From Carettochelys insculpta (taxonomy: Eukaryota > Chordata > Testudines > Carettochelyidae), in assembly GCF_033958435.1 (NCBI RefSeq), contig NC_134142.1, forward strand, positions 104,234,501 through 104,298,500: DNA of 64,000 bases, given 5' to 3'. The notes under the pieces are model-generated. The model was not told the origin of the DNA and did no database searches. It saw nothing but the letters and a program-made list of their open reading frames with translations. Of the stretch, positions 25,125-37,654 are shown piece by piece. The translations under genes and the position numbers were made by a program. Position 1 is the first letter of the stretch; each line of letters opens with the position of its first letter.

Positions 25125-26790
25125 ACATCTTATAGACTCATATAGACCTTAAGGAATCGTCCTCTGAGTCTAATCTCCTGCACACTTCGGGCCCTGTAAT
25201 CTCACCTAACCAAATCTGCAGTATGTCTATAACTTTTGGCTGAGTGACTAACATCCTCAAATCTTGAAGATATTAAATTACAGAGAATCCAACATCTACT
25301 TTAGCTCAAATCACCCCATGACCTATACTTCACCGTGCAAAGCAAGAAGGAAACTCCCAGGGTTTTTGCCAATCTGAAGAACTGGGGGGATTCTTTCCTA
25401 ATGCCCAAATATGGCAATCAATTAGGTCCCGAGCAAGTGGAAAGACACCCCAGAACCATTCCCTGTAAACTGAGAGCTTGGGCAGTCTCCTAGGAAAGAG
25501 TCAGATGCTGCCCAGCTGATTAGCAAAGCTTCCATAGCTACCTGCAGTGGCAGCATGTGTTTCTATTCGTGGTGCACATCTGTACGTGACTTGCTGCACA
25601 TAACAAAATTTTTTCTGCCTATGGATGGAAAAATATATAGTGAATACTGCCAACCAGCCAGACATATGAGAAGGTATTCTCTCTAGAAACTCCGAACCCT
25701 TCCCATCTAGTTGTCCATCTCTGGGAGTTGGATGTATTTGCCAATAACTGGAGTTTGACAGTAGGCAATCTCATCAGACTTTCCCCTCCATACTTTTAAT
25801 GAAATCAGATTTAAACCAAGGTTTTTCCCCCACTACTATTCCCCCTGAAAGGCTGTTCCAGTACTGTGTTTTTCTCAAGGTGAGAAACCTTTGTCTGATT
25901 TAAAGCCTAAAAATTAACAAGGGCCAAAGTATATCCATTTGTTTTGCATCAGTATTGTGCATTAACTTAAATAACTCCTTTCCCACCCTAGTGTTTATCC
26001 TTCCGATGTATTAGAGAGAGTGATCATATCTTTGCTCATCCTTTGTTTCGTTTGGCTAAACAAGCCAAGCTCCTTAAGCCTCCCCATGCCAGTAGCCCTC
26101 CTGTGCACCTGTTCCAGTTCAAATGTATCTTTTTTTAAGCATGGGAGACCAGAACCTGCACACAGTATTGCAGATGAAGTATCACCTGTCCCTTGTATCA
26201 CAGTAATAATGCTTCCCTGTCGCGTTGGAAATACTTCACCTAATGCATCCTATAATTACCCTACTTTTTGTAATGGCCACATCCCACTGAAAGCTCATAG
26301 TCCATCTGCGATTGACCAGCACATCCAGGTCTTCTCTTTCTCCATATTTTCCAACTACTACATGCTGAATTTATCACAAAAAAGTTTTGTTACTTCCTAA
26401 GTGCATGACTTTGTGCTCTTCTATGTCATCCTATTTCTGTTAATCCAGTTTTCAACCATACACATTTTTTGTATGATATTTTGGTTGTCTGCACATTTTA
26501 TTAGCGCCTTCCTAGGGTTTTATACTAAGGTCGTTAATTGAAATGTTAAATCAGATTGTTCTCAAAACCCATTGTTCTCAAGACCCATTCCTGAGAGCTC
26601 CATTAATAATCTTTTTCCATCCTGAAGGTTCACTTTTGTTGTCTCTCCTTTAACCAGATTCTTACTTACCTTACTTTTTTTTTAATTTATTCTCATCATT
26701 CCTAACATACAAAAAAAAATTCCTTTGTGGAAGCATACCAAATAATTTACTTAGATGAAGATAGATTAGATCTACCACAGTTCATTTTCC
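25125..26790 (-). mobile_element. CR1 LINE, longer antisense copy
   Basis: The + strand starts CATATAGACCTTAAGGAATC and TCTAATCTCCTGCACA and continues through AGAGAATCCAACATCTACTT, GGCTGTTCCAGTACTGTG, GCTAAACAAGCCAAGCTCCT, GGGAGACCAGAACCTGCACA, CTTTAACCAGATTCTTAC and AGATTAGATCTACCACAG. This is the reverse complement of a turtle CR1 3' region about 1.6 kb long, belonging to a different subfamily from the 7.5-kb copy. Near 26570-26780 it enters the region where CR1 encodes the end of its reverse transcriptase, but stops are frequent. The inner edge is approximate. Confidence 0.8.
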
Positions 26791-27117
26791 CTTTAAAATA
26801 AAATATAAATGAAAGGAATCTATTAATATATTTCTCATTATTACAGCATCCGAGGTGTTGAAAATAAGATCCAGACTAAATCATGTCATCTCTCTCCCTT
26901 GATTTCATTTTGAACCCTGTTTATAACATCATGAATTAATATATATAATATATAAAATTTCATTTTTTTCCTCTGGTGTTCTGGTTAATTGATACAAGCT
27001 ATCATAGCAAATAAAAGTATAGCGTGCTGCAACACACAGCCGTGTCAGATAGCAGCATGGACACTATACTGTGTAATTATTGAGGCCCTGATTCAATTAC
27101 AGAATATTAAATTGAAT
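26791..27117. other. AT-rich spacer
   Basis: TA-rich stretch near 26938-26956; no coding or RNA gene seen. Confidence 0.5.
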
Positions 27118-27440
27118 GCAGTGGGACCAGGAGACTTGCAAAGTCCCTGGGCAAGGTGGTTGGGGGTCAGCTCTGCACTCCCAAAAGGGGTGGAGCCTCA
27201 GGTGGAAGGGGTGTGGCTAAGAGCCACAAGCTGTCAGCACTGCCTAAAACCCGTCATGCCAGCCACCCAGCCCTCTGAGCCAGTTGCAGTGTACTATGTG
27301 GTGCTCCGGTGGCAATTTAAAGGCTCGAGGCTCCAGCTGGTGCCGCTCCTTTGGTATTGTTGGTGATGGCTGGGATCCCCAGGTCCTTTTGAATCACTGG
27401 GCCCTGGGCCAGCTGTACCCTTTGTTCCCTGCCTCTCATC
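27118..27440. repeat. GC-rich interspersed repeat
   Basis: A sharp GC-rich island in AT-rich flanks, containing GGTGGCAATTTAAAGGCTCG and CCCTGGGCCAGCTGTACCC. These words recur in a turtle repeat family I recall but cannot name. No open frame with protein similarity. Confidence 0.35.
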
Positions 27441-28084
27441 AGTGGGCCTGAGTGGAGCTATTAACATACTCCTTTCTTAGTCCTATCCCTGTGGAGCTTT
27501 CAGATCTGGGTTCTAAATACAGCCGTTCTGAGCTTCTCCCACAGATTTTAACTGATATTTTTAGTAGCCAGGTTAAGTGAATTACTTTCACAGGGAGCTC
27601 TATGTAGTGCTGTGCATAATAACTGTTAAGAGTTCACTCACTGGAAGTTCTTCATGTCTCATACATTAGTGTGATCCAGCTGCAATCATATTTTCAAATT
27701 GTGATATATGTTTCTCCTTGTCTTTGGTTCTTTTATTTTGGGCTATGCTTTGCACTGTGTGATCTGTTCAGATTAACATCATGCCCTTGTAATTCAGCAT
27801 TCTCACTTCATGCATGTCATTTTCCTTTCACACATTTGGTAGCAGGGCAAGTTCTATTTTGTAGGGAGCATCACTTATTCTGAACTAGAGAAATTAATTT
27901 ATTTGGTCAAAAGTTCTTGGATTTTCAGTCAAGGGCAGATAGTTTATACTTGGTAGATGAAGAAAAAGTTCACTCTTCCAGTGATACATTTTGCTTCCAT
28001 CACAGAATTTTAATGCCATCTAAGGAACAAGTAGGGGAAAAGTACAAAATAGGAGCATACAAAAAATACAAAATGGGATCAGTA
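27441..28084. other. AT-rich spacer
   Basis: Nothing recognised on either strand. Confidence 0.45.
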
Positions 28085-28591
28085 TGGACCAGAGCCTGAG
28101 TCCCGGGTCAGGACAGGGGCAAACCAGTAGCCCCATGGCAGAGTCAGGCTGGGGCCAGAGCCTGGGGTAGCATGTGGCTGGAGCCTCTGGGCAGCATGGG
28201 GCTGGGCCTAGAGACCCCAGCAGTGAACAGACAGGGAAAAAGCCCAGCAGCAGTCTAGGTCTGAGGCTGGAGCTGTGGCAGCTCTCTGGCTGTGTGGTGT
28301 TTGGTCTGGAGCCCGTGTGGCACCAGGGCTGGAGACCCCCAACAATGAGGAGACATGGCCAAAGCCCTGCAGTAGCCCCTGGCAGTGTGGGACCAGCATG
28401 GAGGTGAACCTGCTGGAAGGAAGCCAGTGCCTAGGCTACCCAAGACACCAGCCGCAGTTGAGCACAGAGCCACTGGTGAGGGGAAGGGAGAGCTGAAGTA
28501 GGGGGTCTGCAAGCAGGATCTTGGGGGCTAGTGGCAAGAGACCTCCCCTGAGACAAATTCTCTCATGCTGGGACAAATTCGCTCATTGTTA
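28085..28591. repeat. GC-rich low-complexity repeat block
   Basis: Imperfect repetition of words such as CTGGGGCCAGAGCCTGGGG, GGCTGGAGC and GGAGACATGGCC. It adjoins the element at 28592. The open frames on both strands follow composition, not protein similarity. Confidence 0.4.
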
Positions 28592-28917
28592 GGGCAGCCA
28601 TTTCTCACTGTCCCAAATATGGGACAGGAAGATATGGGGGAGAGGGTCAGTTTTTCCTGGCTGTACCAAGCCCCAGGGAGCTAATGCCCCCACCACAGCT
28701 CCAGGGAAGCAGTGGCCATGGATGCTTCCGTCCCTGAGCCCCGGGGAAATGGCAGCCACGGGCTCTATGACCGGAGCCCCAGGGAAGCAGCAGCCACAGG
28801 CACTCCCAGCCCGGAGCCCTGGGGACGTGGACACTGTAGGCACTCCTAGCTCCACCCCCAGCCACCTAGGGCCTAAATACAGGACAATTTGTCCTTTTAA
28901 AAAATAAGTAGGGATGC
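28592..28917. repeat. GC-rich element with GGGACA-type ends, second copy
   Basis: Left edge AGGGCAGCCATTTCTCAC followed by GTCCCAAATATGGGACAG. Right edge AAATACAGGACAATTTGTCC then AGTAGGGATGCC. The centre is a GC-rich array of CCCCGGGGAAATGGCAGC-like units. The termini correspond to those of 7745-8343, supporting one mobile family with a variable centre. Confidence 0.5.
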
Positions 28918-29857
28918 CTTTTTGTACACATTACAGTATCAGCTTAAGCTAGTTGGGAACTAGAACTTTGATTCTGTAGGAAATTCTGACAGTTAAAAAA
29001 TCTTTGTTCCAGATTGCAACGAAAAGCCAAATTCCCCATGAAACAAAAATCCCCCACCACCACCTAAAAATATTGTTTGGCATCATCAAAATATTTTAAT
29101 AGTTTTGTTTTCATTTTATCATTTTGATGCATTTAATTTAGACTTTTACATTATAGTAAAAAAGGAAATCTAATACGATTAATAGTTCAACATAATATAA
29201 AAGTCAAAACAAAACAAATCAAATTTTTGACTTTCCTGTGTAAATTTATTTGAAATTGACACATCCCCAAAAAGCATTTTGATGAAACTGCATTTTTCAA
29301 CAGAAGACTAGCGAGAATTTGATCAGCACAAATAATATCTTTTGCTTCATATACCTTGAGTTCATAAAAAGCAAGCAAAATGTAAGGATGCATAACGAAT
29401 GTAATATAGAATACAGAAACTTTTTTTTATAATGGCATCATTAATAATAATAATGGCGCGTCCTCTTCGCAAGTACTGTGCTCTTTTTGGTCAACCCTTA
29501 TCAGAAAAGGGAATAGCTCAAATACAGGCATTCAAAAGAGTTGATAGACAAAATAGTTTTTATGAAGAGACATTAAAAAATTAGTGTGTTCTCTTTTGAG
29601 AGGGGATAAATAAGAAAGGACATGACAGAAACATAGAAAATAATAAATCTTCTAAAGAAGAAAGTTGGTATATTTTCATTTACCCTTTTACAATACAGGA
29701 CCCAAGGAATATGAATGCAATTGAAAGGCAATAAACATAAAACTGATAAATAAAAATACTTTTCCCCACCACACACAATTAACCTATTGAACGCATTGCC
29801 ATAAGGTAGCAACGAGTATGGAAATGCAGCTGGATTCAGAAGAGGATTGGTCATTTT
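28918..29857. other. AT-rich spacer
   Basis: No gene or repeat family recognised. A short (AAT)n lies near 29441-29452. Confidence 0.5.
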
Positions 29858-30565
29858 ATCCATGTCTACACGTGCACGCTACTTTGAAGTAGCGGCACTA
29901 ACTTCGAAATAGCGCCGGTCACGGCTACACGTGTTGGGCGCTATTTTGATGTTAACATCGCCGTTAGACGGCGAGACGTCGAAGCCACTAACCCCATGAG
30001 GGGACGGGAACAGCGCCCTACTTCGAAGTTGAACGTCGAAGTAGGGCACGTGTAGACGATCCGCGTCCCGCAACATCGAAATAGCGGGGTCCGCCATGGT
30101 GGCCATCAGCTGAGGGGTTGAGAGACACTCTCTCCAGCCCCTGCGGGGCTCTATGGTCACCGTGTGCAGCAGCCCTTAGCCCAGGGCTTCTGGCTGCTGC
30201 TGCTGCAGCTGGGGATCCATGCTGCATGCACAGGGTCTGCAACCAGTTGTCGGCTCTGTGGATCTTGTGTTGTTTAGTGCAACTGTGTCTGGGAGGGGCC
30301 CTTTAAGGGAGCGGCTTGCTGTTGAATCCACCCTGTGACCCTGTCTGCAGCTGTGCCTGGCACCCTTATTTCGACGTGTGCTACTTTGGCGTGTAGACGT
30401 TCCCTCGCTGCGCCTATTTCGATGTGGTGCTGCGCAACGTCGATGTTGAACGTCGACGTTGCCAGCCCTGGAGGACGTGTAGACGTTATTCATCGAAATA
30501 GCCTATTTCGATGTCGCTACATCAAAATAAGCTATTCGATGTAGGCTTCATGTGTAGACGTAGCT
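29858..30565 (-). mobile_element. Non-autonomous Harbinger element, copy B
   Basis: The reverse-orientation counterpart of the 24.2- and 44.5-kb copies. The left edge CATGTCTACACGTGCACGCT and right edge GTGTAGACGTAGC are terminal inverted repeats. Flanking triplets TTT/TTT (29855-29857 and 30566-30568) form a 3-bp target duplication. The left 300 bases follow the left end of the 52-kb autonomous element (TGAGGGGTTGAGAGACACTC). The right end follows its right end (GTCTGGGAGGGGCCCTTTAA and CCAGCCCTGGAGGAC). Confidence 0.85.
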
Positions 30566-33500
30566 TTTATATGAATAACAAGAATATGTAGCGTTACAAT
30601 AGCAAGGATTAAAAAAAAATAGAGTTGGAGCTGGTATACCAGTGAATGTATGTCACTGTGAGGTAACAGCATCATCACTATATTCCAATCTTTTCACTGT
30701 GCCCCAGAGGAGAGGGAGAGTTCACTAAATGTACACTAGGTTCCTGCCTCCATTGACTTCTACTGCCTAATTGGACTTGTTGCAGTAGAAAGGAATATTT
30801 CCCTACTGAAAGACTATGCTCTATGCTCTGTTAATGTGTAGATTACATCCATGGCAGCAGATGAAGGCCCAGCTAGGGTTTCAGGCTGCCCCACCATGGC
30901 CTTAGCCCCTTCCACCAGGTGAGAAGTGTAGGCAGTTTCTGGAAGGCAGTGCCTTCCCTTGCCTACATTACCTGCCCATCCCCACCAACTACATCCCTCT
31001 GAATTAGAAGACTAAGGCTAATGCACAATCGCAAACGGCTGGTAAATGGCTGTCACTTTCTAGGAAGCATGCCTTGGAAAGATTAGGCAGGCTTGATTCA
31101 GGCTCAGATATTGAAGTTGTAGAACTTCACAAACAAGTAGATGTCAGGCAGCCCTGTTGACACAACAGGATGATGTAAACTTAGGTTATCTTCAAACATA
31201 ATCAGTGAAATGTTCATTAATCAGTAATTGTGGGAGTTGGGAGTCACATATAACCTGGGTTCACAAATTAAGCTTAGAAAATATATAGCACCTTGGTCAG
31301 ATTCTCAGTTAGTATGAATCAGCAGAGTCACTCTATTGACATGTTCAAAACACTTATCCTCTCAGCTATACTTCTGTTATAACTGTCCTAAAATTCTCTC
31401 CTATCAGGACTAAGTCTTGCATGCAAAGCAGTGCAAGCTAGATGTAAACAACTTCAGCCTTTACTTCTGTCGTCAAACAGCTGTGTCAAAACACCTATGG
31501 CTTTATTTCCAGTTAAAGTGCATCTAGGTGGCTAACCCGCTTTCAGATATTTGTCTCCCAGTTCCTGATTTATTTAATGTCAGTGCTTTTTTGTGCCCGT
31601 ACACCTCGACAGCCCCAGCCCCAGGACTGGCTGTGGGGGATGGATGGGGAATCAGCTGAGTACTGGCTTCTCTTTCCTTTTTCTCTTCCTTTTTTTTTTT
31701 TCCGCTTCTTAATGTGAAACTCATTTCAATGAGTATTCAGGAGAACTTTTGTTTTATAGCTCTTCAGAGCCCACCCACGGTAGGTATGACATTTCTGCTA
31801 TGGATCACTGATCATCCACTATGGATTACTCTGAAAACAAAATAATTGTTGGGGAATTAATTTAAGTTGTTCTCCAGCCGTTTCCAACTGGATTGCCAAT
31901 CCTTCCAGTGAGATAGAATGCTGCTAATGTCCCTGGGTAGGCTAAATAGCCTCTGATCTATGCTGTATCTGCTGGTACAGTGCTATCCAATGTGGTGGCT
32001 TTCTCCAGAACCATTCTCTAATCTCATTTTCTTTCTTTTCTTTCTTTCTTTCTTTTTTTACCTTCCCCGGCTGATGTGGCCACCTGATTATATCCACGTA
32101 TTTAAATAAGGCTGGGCTTCTCTCTGGATAAGACTGCCTTGCCTGCTGCGTGGAGAGAAGGGTTTCCATTGCCATGGCTTGCACCTTGAAAGCCTTCTGC
32201 CCTTACATTCCCCTTTCTTCTCCCCCATTGTGTGTGTGAATCATGGCTGCAAAGCTGCCCATTCCCATCTTTTTGCAGCAGTTTGCTGACCATACTCTTT
32301 CCTAACCCCCACCACAAAACACTACTGCCCTCTTGTGGCAAGTCTGAATAATGCCCCCCCACCTCCCTTTTTCAGTGCAGGGAGCTCATTGTTTCCTACT
32401 CAGGTACAGAATTGCTTGCCAAAACTGTTCTGAAGTGTTTCATTCTTTTCCAAGTGTAGCGTTTCTTACTCACTGTTTTAGACCCTTTTGTCTCTCCCTC
32501 AGAAGTAGATTAGCAGTGGGCATTACCATGGTTCACAAGTGATAGGAAGCATGCTGACCAGGGAACACAATCACCTCTTTTGGGTTCCTTGTGACTGAAA
32601 ACTTGCGGCAGAGCGTCTTTCCTCTAGTTCACAGTACCTCTTTTTTGTCCCTGCCTTTTGCATGTCTTGCTTGCTCTTCTCTGTGTATATTCTTTTCTTT
32701 GTTTTAACTACTGGTCTTAAGAAATCTCAATTGTTGCATGGTTATTTGTGGCTTGGCTTTCTCTCTCTGGTCTTGCATTTCATTCCAGCCACTAAGCTAA
32801 CTGGCAGCTAGCGATTCATTCTGGGCTCCCAGATACTACTGCAAGGCAGAAAAACCAGTTCTAGCCAGACTGCACTGTGAGGGATGAGCTGCACATAATT
32901 ACTTCTCCAGTCTGCTAGCAGAAATTTTACATTTTTTGTAACTATACATTTTGTGTTGACTGTTAAAGGCGTTTCCAGACTTTATAAAGCACCTTACACC
33001 ATTTCCAAACCATTCAACGATACAGCAGGAAAATAATAGGTCAATTCAAATATTTAGTATGTCACAATGTTAAAGTGCCCACCCATGAGATGACATGTCT
33101 TACCACAGTAAAACACAAAAAAGGTTGACTTAAATCCAGCAGCCGTATTTGTCTAGAAATGAAAAGTACAAACACCTCCTAGCCACACTTGTCAGAGGCT
33201 GTGTATGGATTTTTTTTATTCAGGAGAAATATAATTGAGCTGCTAGTAGCTATAAATCTCAGATGTGAAAACACAAGATATCTGCTTTTTCCCATCAGTA
33301 AAGGCATGTTTGCATTTTTGTTAATAACAACTTTGATCCCTCTACCATTGGCAATGGTCATTGAGAAATCCTGACATAAAGAAGGTATCTGCAAGATAAA
33401 GTTCTACAAGAGATGATTAGCAGCACTTAAGTTTTCTTTCTGTTGAAAGGAAGAATCCCTGATTGAACAGTGCATTGAATGATATGACAAGCAAGTACTT

Positions 33501-34475
33501 GATCCCTGTCCAGCTGGAAAGGAATTGTATTCATCAGCAGCTTTTTAGCTAAGGATGTCTTTATATTTTCACTCTTTGTTTGAGTCTCTCCAGATCCTCC
33601 CTTTACTTCATGTCAGCACTATATAGTAGGTATGCCAAGTGGTTTTGAAATTTAAATTACAGTCTCTTTTTCAGATGTTATTGGAAAGAACATGTAATTT
33701 ATAACCACGTGTTAGGAGTACAGGATGTTCATGGTTCACTGCCAATTCTTCTTTTGTAAAGTTAATAAAACTTTCATAAAACACTTATACACTTGTATAT
33801 TTTATGGTAAAGATTTTTTTATCTCATAGGCTAATGTAAAGATTTATTAAAACCATTTTTGTTAAGAGGAGTGTCAATAGTTTGCAGCTGAGTGTAATTT
33901 TGTATTCCCACTAGATGACAGTCTAACTGAAAATGACAGTAACAGCTTTGTTGATTTAGCACTAAAAATAAGAGGATTCTTTCAAATGATATAAAGCTCT
34001 AATACCCTGAGTGTTCTGAAATACACTTGAGACCCCCTAAGTGGAGTTGCAGTGAAATATTCACCAGCAGTGTGGACGCTGGTGACTAACCCTTAGCATG
34101 CTCACTGGCTCTGACCCATTGTATCAGAATACAGGAACCATCAAAGCTATGGATAATGTTCTGGAATATTCAGTAGCCTCCTGCGCAATGTCCACTAAAG
34201 GCAATAAAAGTCTTTCCAGTGATTTCAATGGGCTTTGGATCAAGACTTGTGATGTGGTTGTTACTTGCTCTTTGTTCTACTGGTGACTATCTGTTTACTT
34301 TAGGAGTGACCAAAAGTGACCATTATCTGACTGTTGTGCAGACGCATATGCAAAAAGAATGGATGATCTTACTCCAACTGATGAAGCTGTTTGCCTTGCA
34401 AACACAGAGCAACAATTGGTAGCTTTGCTGGCAGTCTTGGCAAAGAGGCTGAGGATTAAGTAGTTAATGGTAAAT
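30566..34475. other. Mostly featureless DNA with short repeats
   Basis: No gene recognised. A G-rich element end (TTTTGTGCCCGTACACCTCG) at 31588-31610 matches in reverse the end at 41075-41105. A pyrimidine (TTTC)n tract lies at 32030-32060. An ancient-repeat relic (CAGTGATTTCAATGGGCTTT) is near 34217-34236. Confidence 0.45.
32030..32060 (+). repeat. (TTTC)n microsatellite
   Basis: Several tandem CTTT units ending in a T run. Confidence 0.85.
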
Positions 34476-34545
34476 AGTAACTGAGAGGTAGCTGTGTTAG
34501 TCTGTACTCCAGCAAAAGAAAGCCGCAGAAATGTAACACTTTTGT
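34476..34545 (-). mobile_element. PLE terminal-repeat fragment
   Basis: GAGGTAGCTGTGTTAGTCTG followed by an A-rich CAGCAAAAGAAAG matches the outer end of the PLE-type hammerhead repeats (GTAGCTGTGTTAGTCTGT and so on). It is antisense with respect to the ribozyme direction. Truncated. Confidence 0.5.
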
Positions 34546-36457
34546 AAGGAATGTGCCCGCAGGAGCTCAATACTGCTGAAGGAGTTGGGGAATGTGTCCT
34601 TCAGAGATCATTTGCATGAAAATGTAAAGGTGTGCATATGTAATACCTTGTAAACAAAGCCTGATGGGAGCAGGCAAAGCAAGGAGGTTTTTTTTTGTCT
34701 ATTGTAAACAACGTGTTATTGTAAAGTCACAATTTATGCTATCACCCCGTCTAAGAACTGTGCAGTCTCAACAATGCTTGAATTTTTTTGGGGGTACAGG
34801 GAAGTCATCACAACTGTTTAAGATATGGATTGCAGAGGGTCCCCTCTCTCAAGGGATGATGAGCATGGAAGTGGGGAGGCATAGTAGTTGAAGCAGCTGC
34901 TTGGAAGTCTTTTGGCTATTCAGCTGTAAGACTAGTTTGACTAGCTCTTCCCCCACCCCCAATGTTCAAAGATAGATCTAAAAATGGATCTATAGTTATT
35001 ATGTGAGAATCCACCTTGGTAGATGCTGTGGCTAGGCCCAGAGCTGAATGCCACTATGATCTGAAATCACTGAGAACTAGAATCACAGGGTTTTGCCTAC
35101 AGCAAAACCCACAAGACCGCAGTGGGCAAGGAGCAGATGGCCAGTAGGAGGAGCAGCAGATAGATGGATGATGCAACTGGTGGATGGCCTATAAGAGGAG
35201 TAGTGGGTGGCCGGCAGGTGCAGACAGCTGGTAGGAAAAGCAGTGGGTGGATGACAGGTGTGACTGGCAGCTGGCAGGGAGCAAGCAGAATGCCAGACCA
35301 GTGTAAAGGTGGCATTGCCTCAGGTTCAGTGAGGGAATGCATCAGGGTGATGTGTCAGGGCCTGCACAGACTGGACCAAGTTGTAAGTGGGGCATTTGAA
35401 AGTGGATATGAAGAAAGTTTGAGTGTGTGGATTGGCTTTTTACAGTATTGAACTGGTGAGCCTGAGAGGCAAAGGACACTGCTGAATCCATTTGAGCTGG
35501 GACAATTACTTGAAGATTGGTTATGAACTCTGGGTGTGGTATTTTCCCAGACTTATGCTCTATGCCTTTTCTTCCTCTTTCATTAAAAGTTTCTTTTCTC
35601 CACTCAGACTCTGTGCTTGCAAGTGGAGAAGCATTGCCTCTCCGAAGTGCCCAAGACTTTCCCAGGCTACTGGGTGAGGGCTCAAGCCAGTACTGTGTGA
35701 GATGGATGAAAAGGAACCCCTGGATATTGAACCCGGCCCTGCTTGCTGCCGACTCCTTCCAGCAGAAGGGTTATACTATAAAGACTAGCAAAATGATTTA
35801 TTTGGTGATGAGCTTTTGTAGAACAGACCCACTTCACCCACTTAGTCATGGTAAAGTAACTCTTTCTTCCCTCTGAGTGAGACACTGATGGCATGTCTAA
35901 TTGCTCTTGCTATACATTACAATTCTGTAGACAAATGCCTTCCAATGTTTCCTCCATCTATGATTGGCCATTAAACAGAACAACAGTTCATTGTATAAGT
36001 TAGAATAAGTCTGTGTGCTTTTCTAATTCTGGGTTAAGCAATTTGTAACCTAATTGTGAAGAGGATATGTAATCTAGTGAGATATGCGAATTATTGATGA
36101 TGACCTCTCCAGTCATTTACATCAGTGCAGGTGACCAGACTCTGAATTGTTGTAAATCACGCTGGTTAATGGAAAACTGGCTTTCAGCATAGAAAAGGCA
36201 CTAGACTTGATAGACAGTAGGATTAGTATGCCTGCTAGAGAGCATTGTTTATGGTATAGTGCCAGAGTACTGTGCTTTCCAGTCCAGATCCTCGAAGGCA
36301 TGTAGGCTTATTACATCTTTGGGAATTAGGCAAATCTTTCAGGATTTGGACCTCTTCATATGATAATGCTGCACTGCCAATTCATCTAAATCTAACCATT
36401 ACTACTTACGAATGTATTTTAAAAAGCCACACCATTTATGCTACCTCTGTTCAATAT
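34546..36457. other. Non-coding DNA around PLE fragments
   Basis: Apart from the PLE fragment at 35765-35870, no gene is recognised. A purine-rich imperfect repeat of GGTGGATGGC/GGCAGGTG-type words lies at 35150-35285. Confidence 0.4.
35765..35870 (-). mobile_element. PLE hammerhead-type repeat fragment
   Basis: The + strand reads AAAGACTAGCAAAATGATTT and TGGTGATGAGCTTTTGTAGA then CAGACCCACTTCACCC. Reversed, this is the PLE terminal unit whose intact form has a stem flanked by CTGA(T/A)GA and GAAA. Here the GAAA box reads CAAAAGC and the CTGATGA box is lost, so a self-cleaving fold is unlikely. Confidence 0.5.
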
Positions 36458-36741
36458 GGCTGGGTCTACACGAGCCCCTTCCTTTTGAAAGGGGCATGTT
36501 CATGAGCAGGTCTGAAAGATGCTAATGAGGCGCTGCAATGAATATGCAGCGCCTCATTAGCATAATGGCAGCCGCTGTGATTCGAAAGTGTGCCTTTTCG
36601 AATCACACGCCACCCGTGGAGACGGAACCTTCCGAAAGGACCCCCCCAGTTTTCAAAAGCCCTTCTTCCTAACACCAGATAGGAAGAACCTGCTCATTAA
36701 CACGTCCCTTTCAAAAGGAAGGGGCTCGTGTAGACACAAGG
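36458..36741. mobile_element. Palindromic MITE with GTCTACACGAG ends
   Basis: Starts GGCTGGGTCTACACGAGCCC and ends GGGGCTCGTGTAGACACA; the arms pair over CCTTCCTTTTGAAAGGGGC. A second inverted pair, AATGAGGCGCTGCA and TGCAGCGCCTCATT, lies inside. The TTTTGAAAGG subterminal words relate it to the decayed autonomous element at 9581. Flanking triplets TAT/AAT are only a partial duplication. Confidence 0.8.
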
Positions 36742-37274
36742 AATGTGTGTTTCACTGCCAAACCATCCACAGAACATGGTACGTTGCAGTCAACTTGCCT
36801 CTGCTTGGAAGGTTTTTGTTTTTATTCTAAAATAAATCTTTCCCAGTCCAGAGGTAATAAGGAGGAGAAGAGGGAAGGTCTGCACTGGGTAGTATTTTGC
36901 GCTAAGTGGATGTTTATGAAGAGGAATTGGAGTTGGCAATGTCATCACTGATCTGTGCGTACCAGTCAGAAAGCGGGTGAATTAAACATTAAGAAATGTT
37001 GATTTGTTGTATTTTTTCCATTTTAGCCCACATGATAAAATAGAAATGTAGATCCTTAGAGAATCAATTAGTGTGCAAAGAAAGAAGAAGATAATTATAC
37101 TAGGAGAGTTAAATACAAACGCGATGAAATTAGAATATGTTCATAAGACAATGTGGAGTGACTGCTGCCTACTGACCCAAATCATAGCAGCCTGGTCACA
37201 AATGTTTTAAATAAATCTGATTCTTAACCCACATTAAATTTGAGATGTGTAATTCTGCAGCTTGTGAACTCAGA
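36742..37274. other. AT-rich spacer
   Basis: No feature seen. Confidence 0.5.
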
Positions 37275-37654
37275 GGCTATGTCTACACAGGAACCATCTG
37301 CCAACAGTAATGTCTGTCGACAGAATTGTGTTGACAGAAACTCTGTCGACAGAGAGCAGCCTGACTGCCCTGCCCTCTGCCGAAAGAATGGCTGACCAGA
37401 AGCTCTGCAAACAGGGCTGATGGTGAACTGGAAGCTCTCTCTGTCGACAGCAGTACGTACACTGCACTTCTGTCAACAGAATTGTGTTGACAGAAGCATT
37501 ATTTCTCAAATTTTCGAGGGTTAACACTGTCAAGACAAGTGCAGAATTCTATCAAGATACTGTCTACAGAATGCTTTATGTGTGTAGATGCTCCCTGAGT
37601 TATGTTGACAGAAGACCCCTTCAGTAGACAAAACTCCCTAGTGTAAACACAGCC
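37275..37654. mobile_element. MITE with TCTGTCGACAGA internal motifs
   Basis: The inverted ends are GGCTATGTCTACACAGG and CTAGTGTAAACACAGCC, with target duplication AGA on both sides (37272-37274 and 37655-37657). The inside has repeated palindromic CTGTCGACAG and TGTTGACAGA words. Confidence 0.85.
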
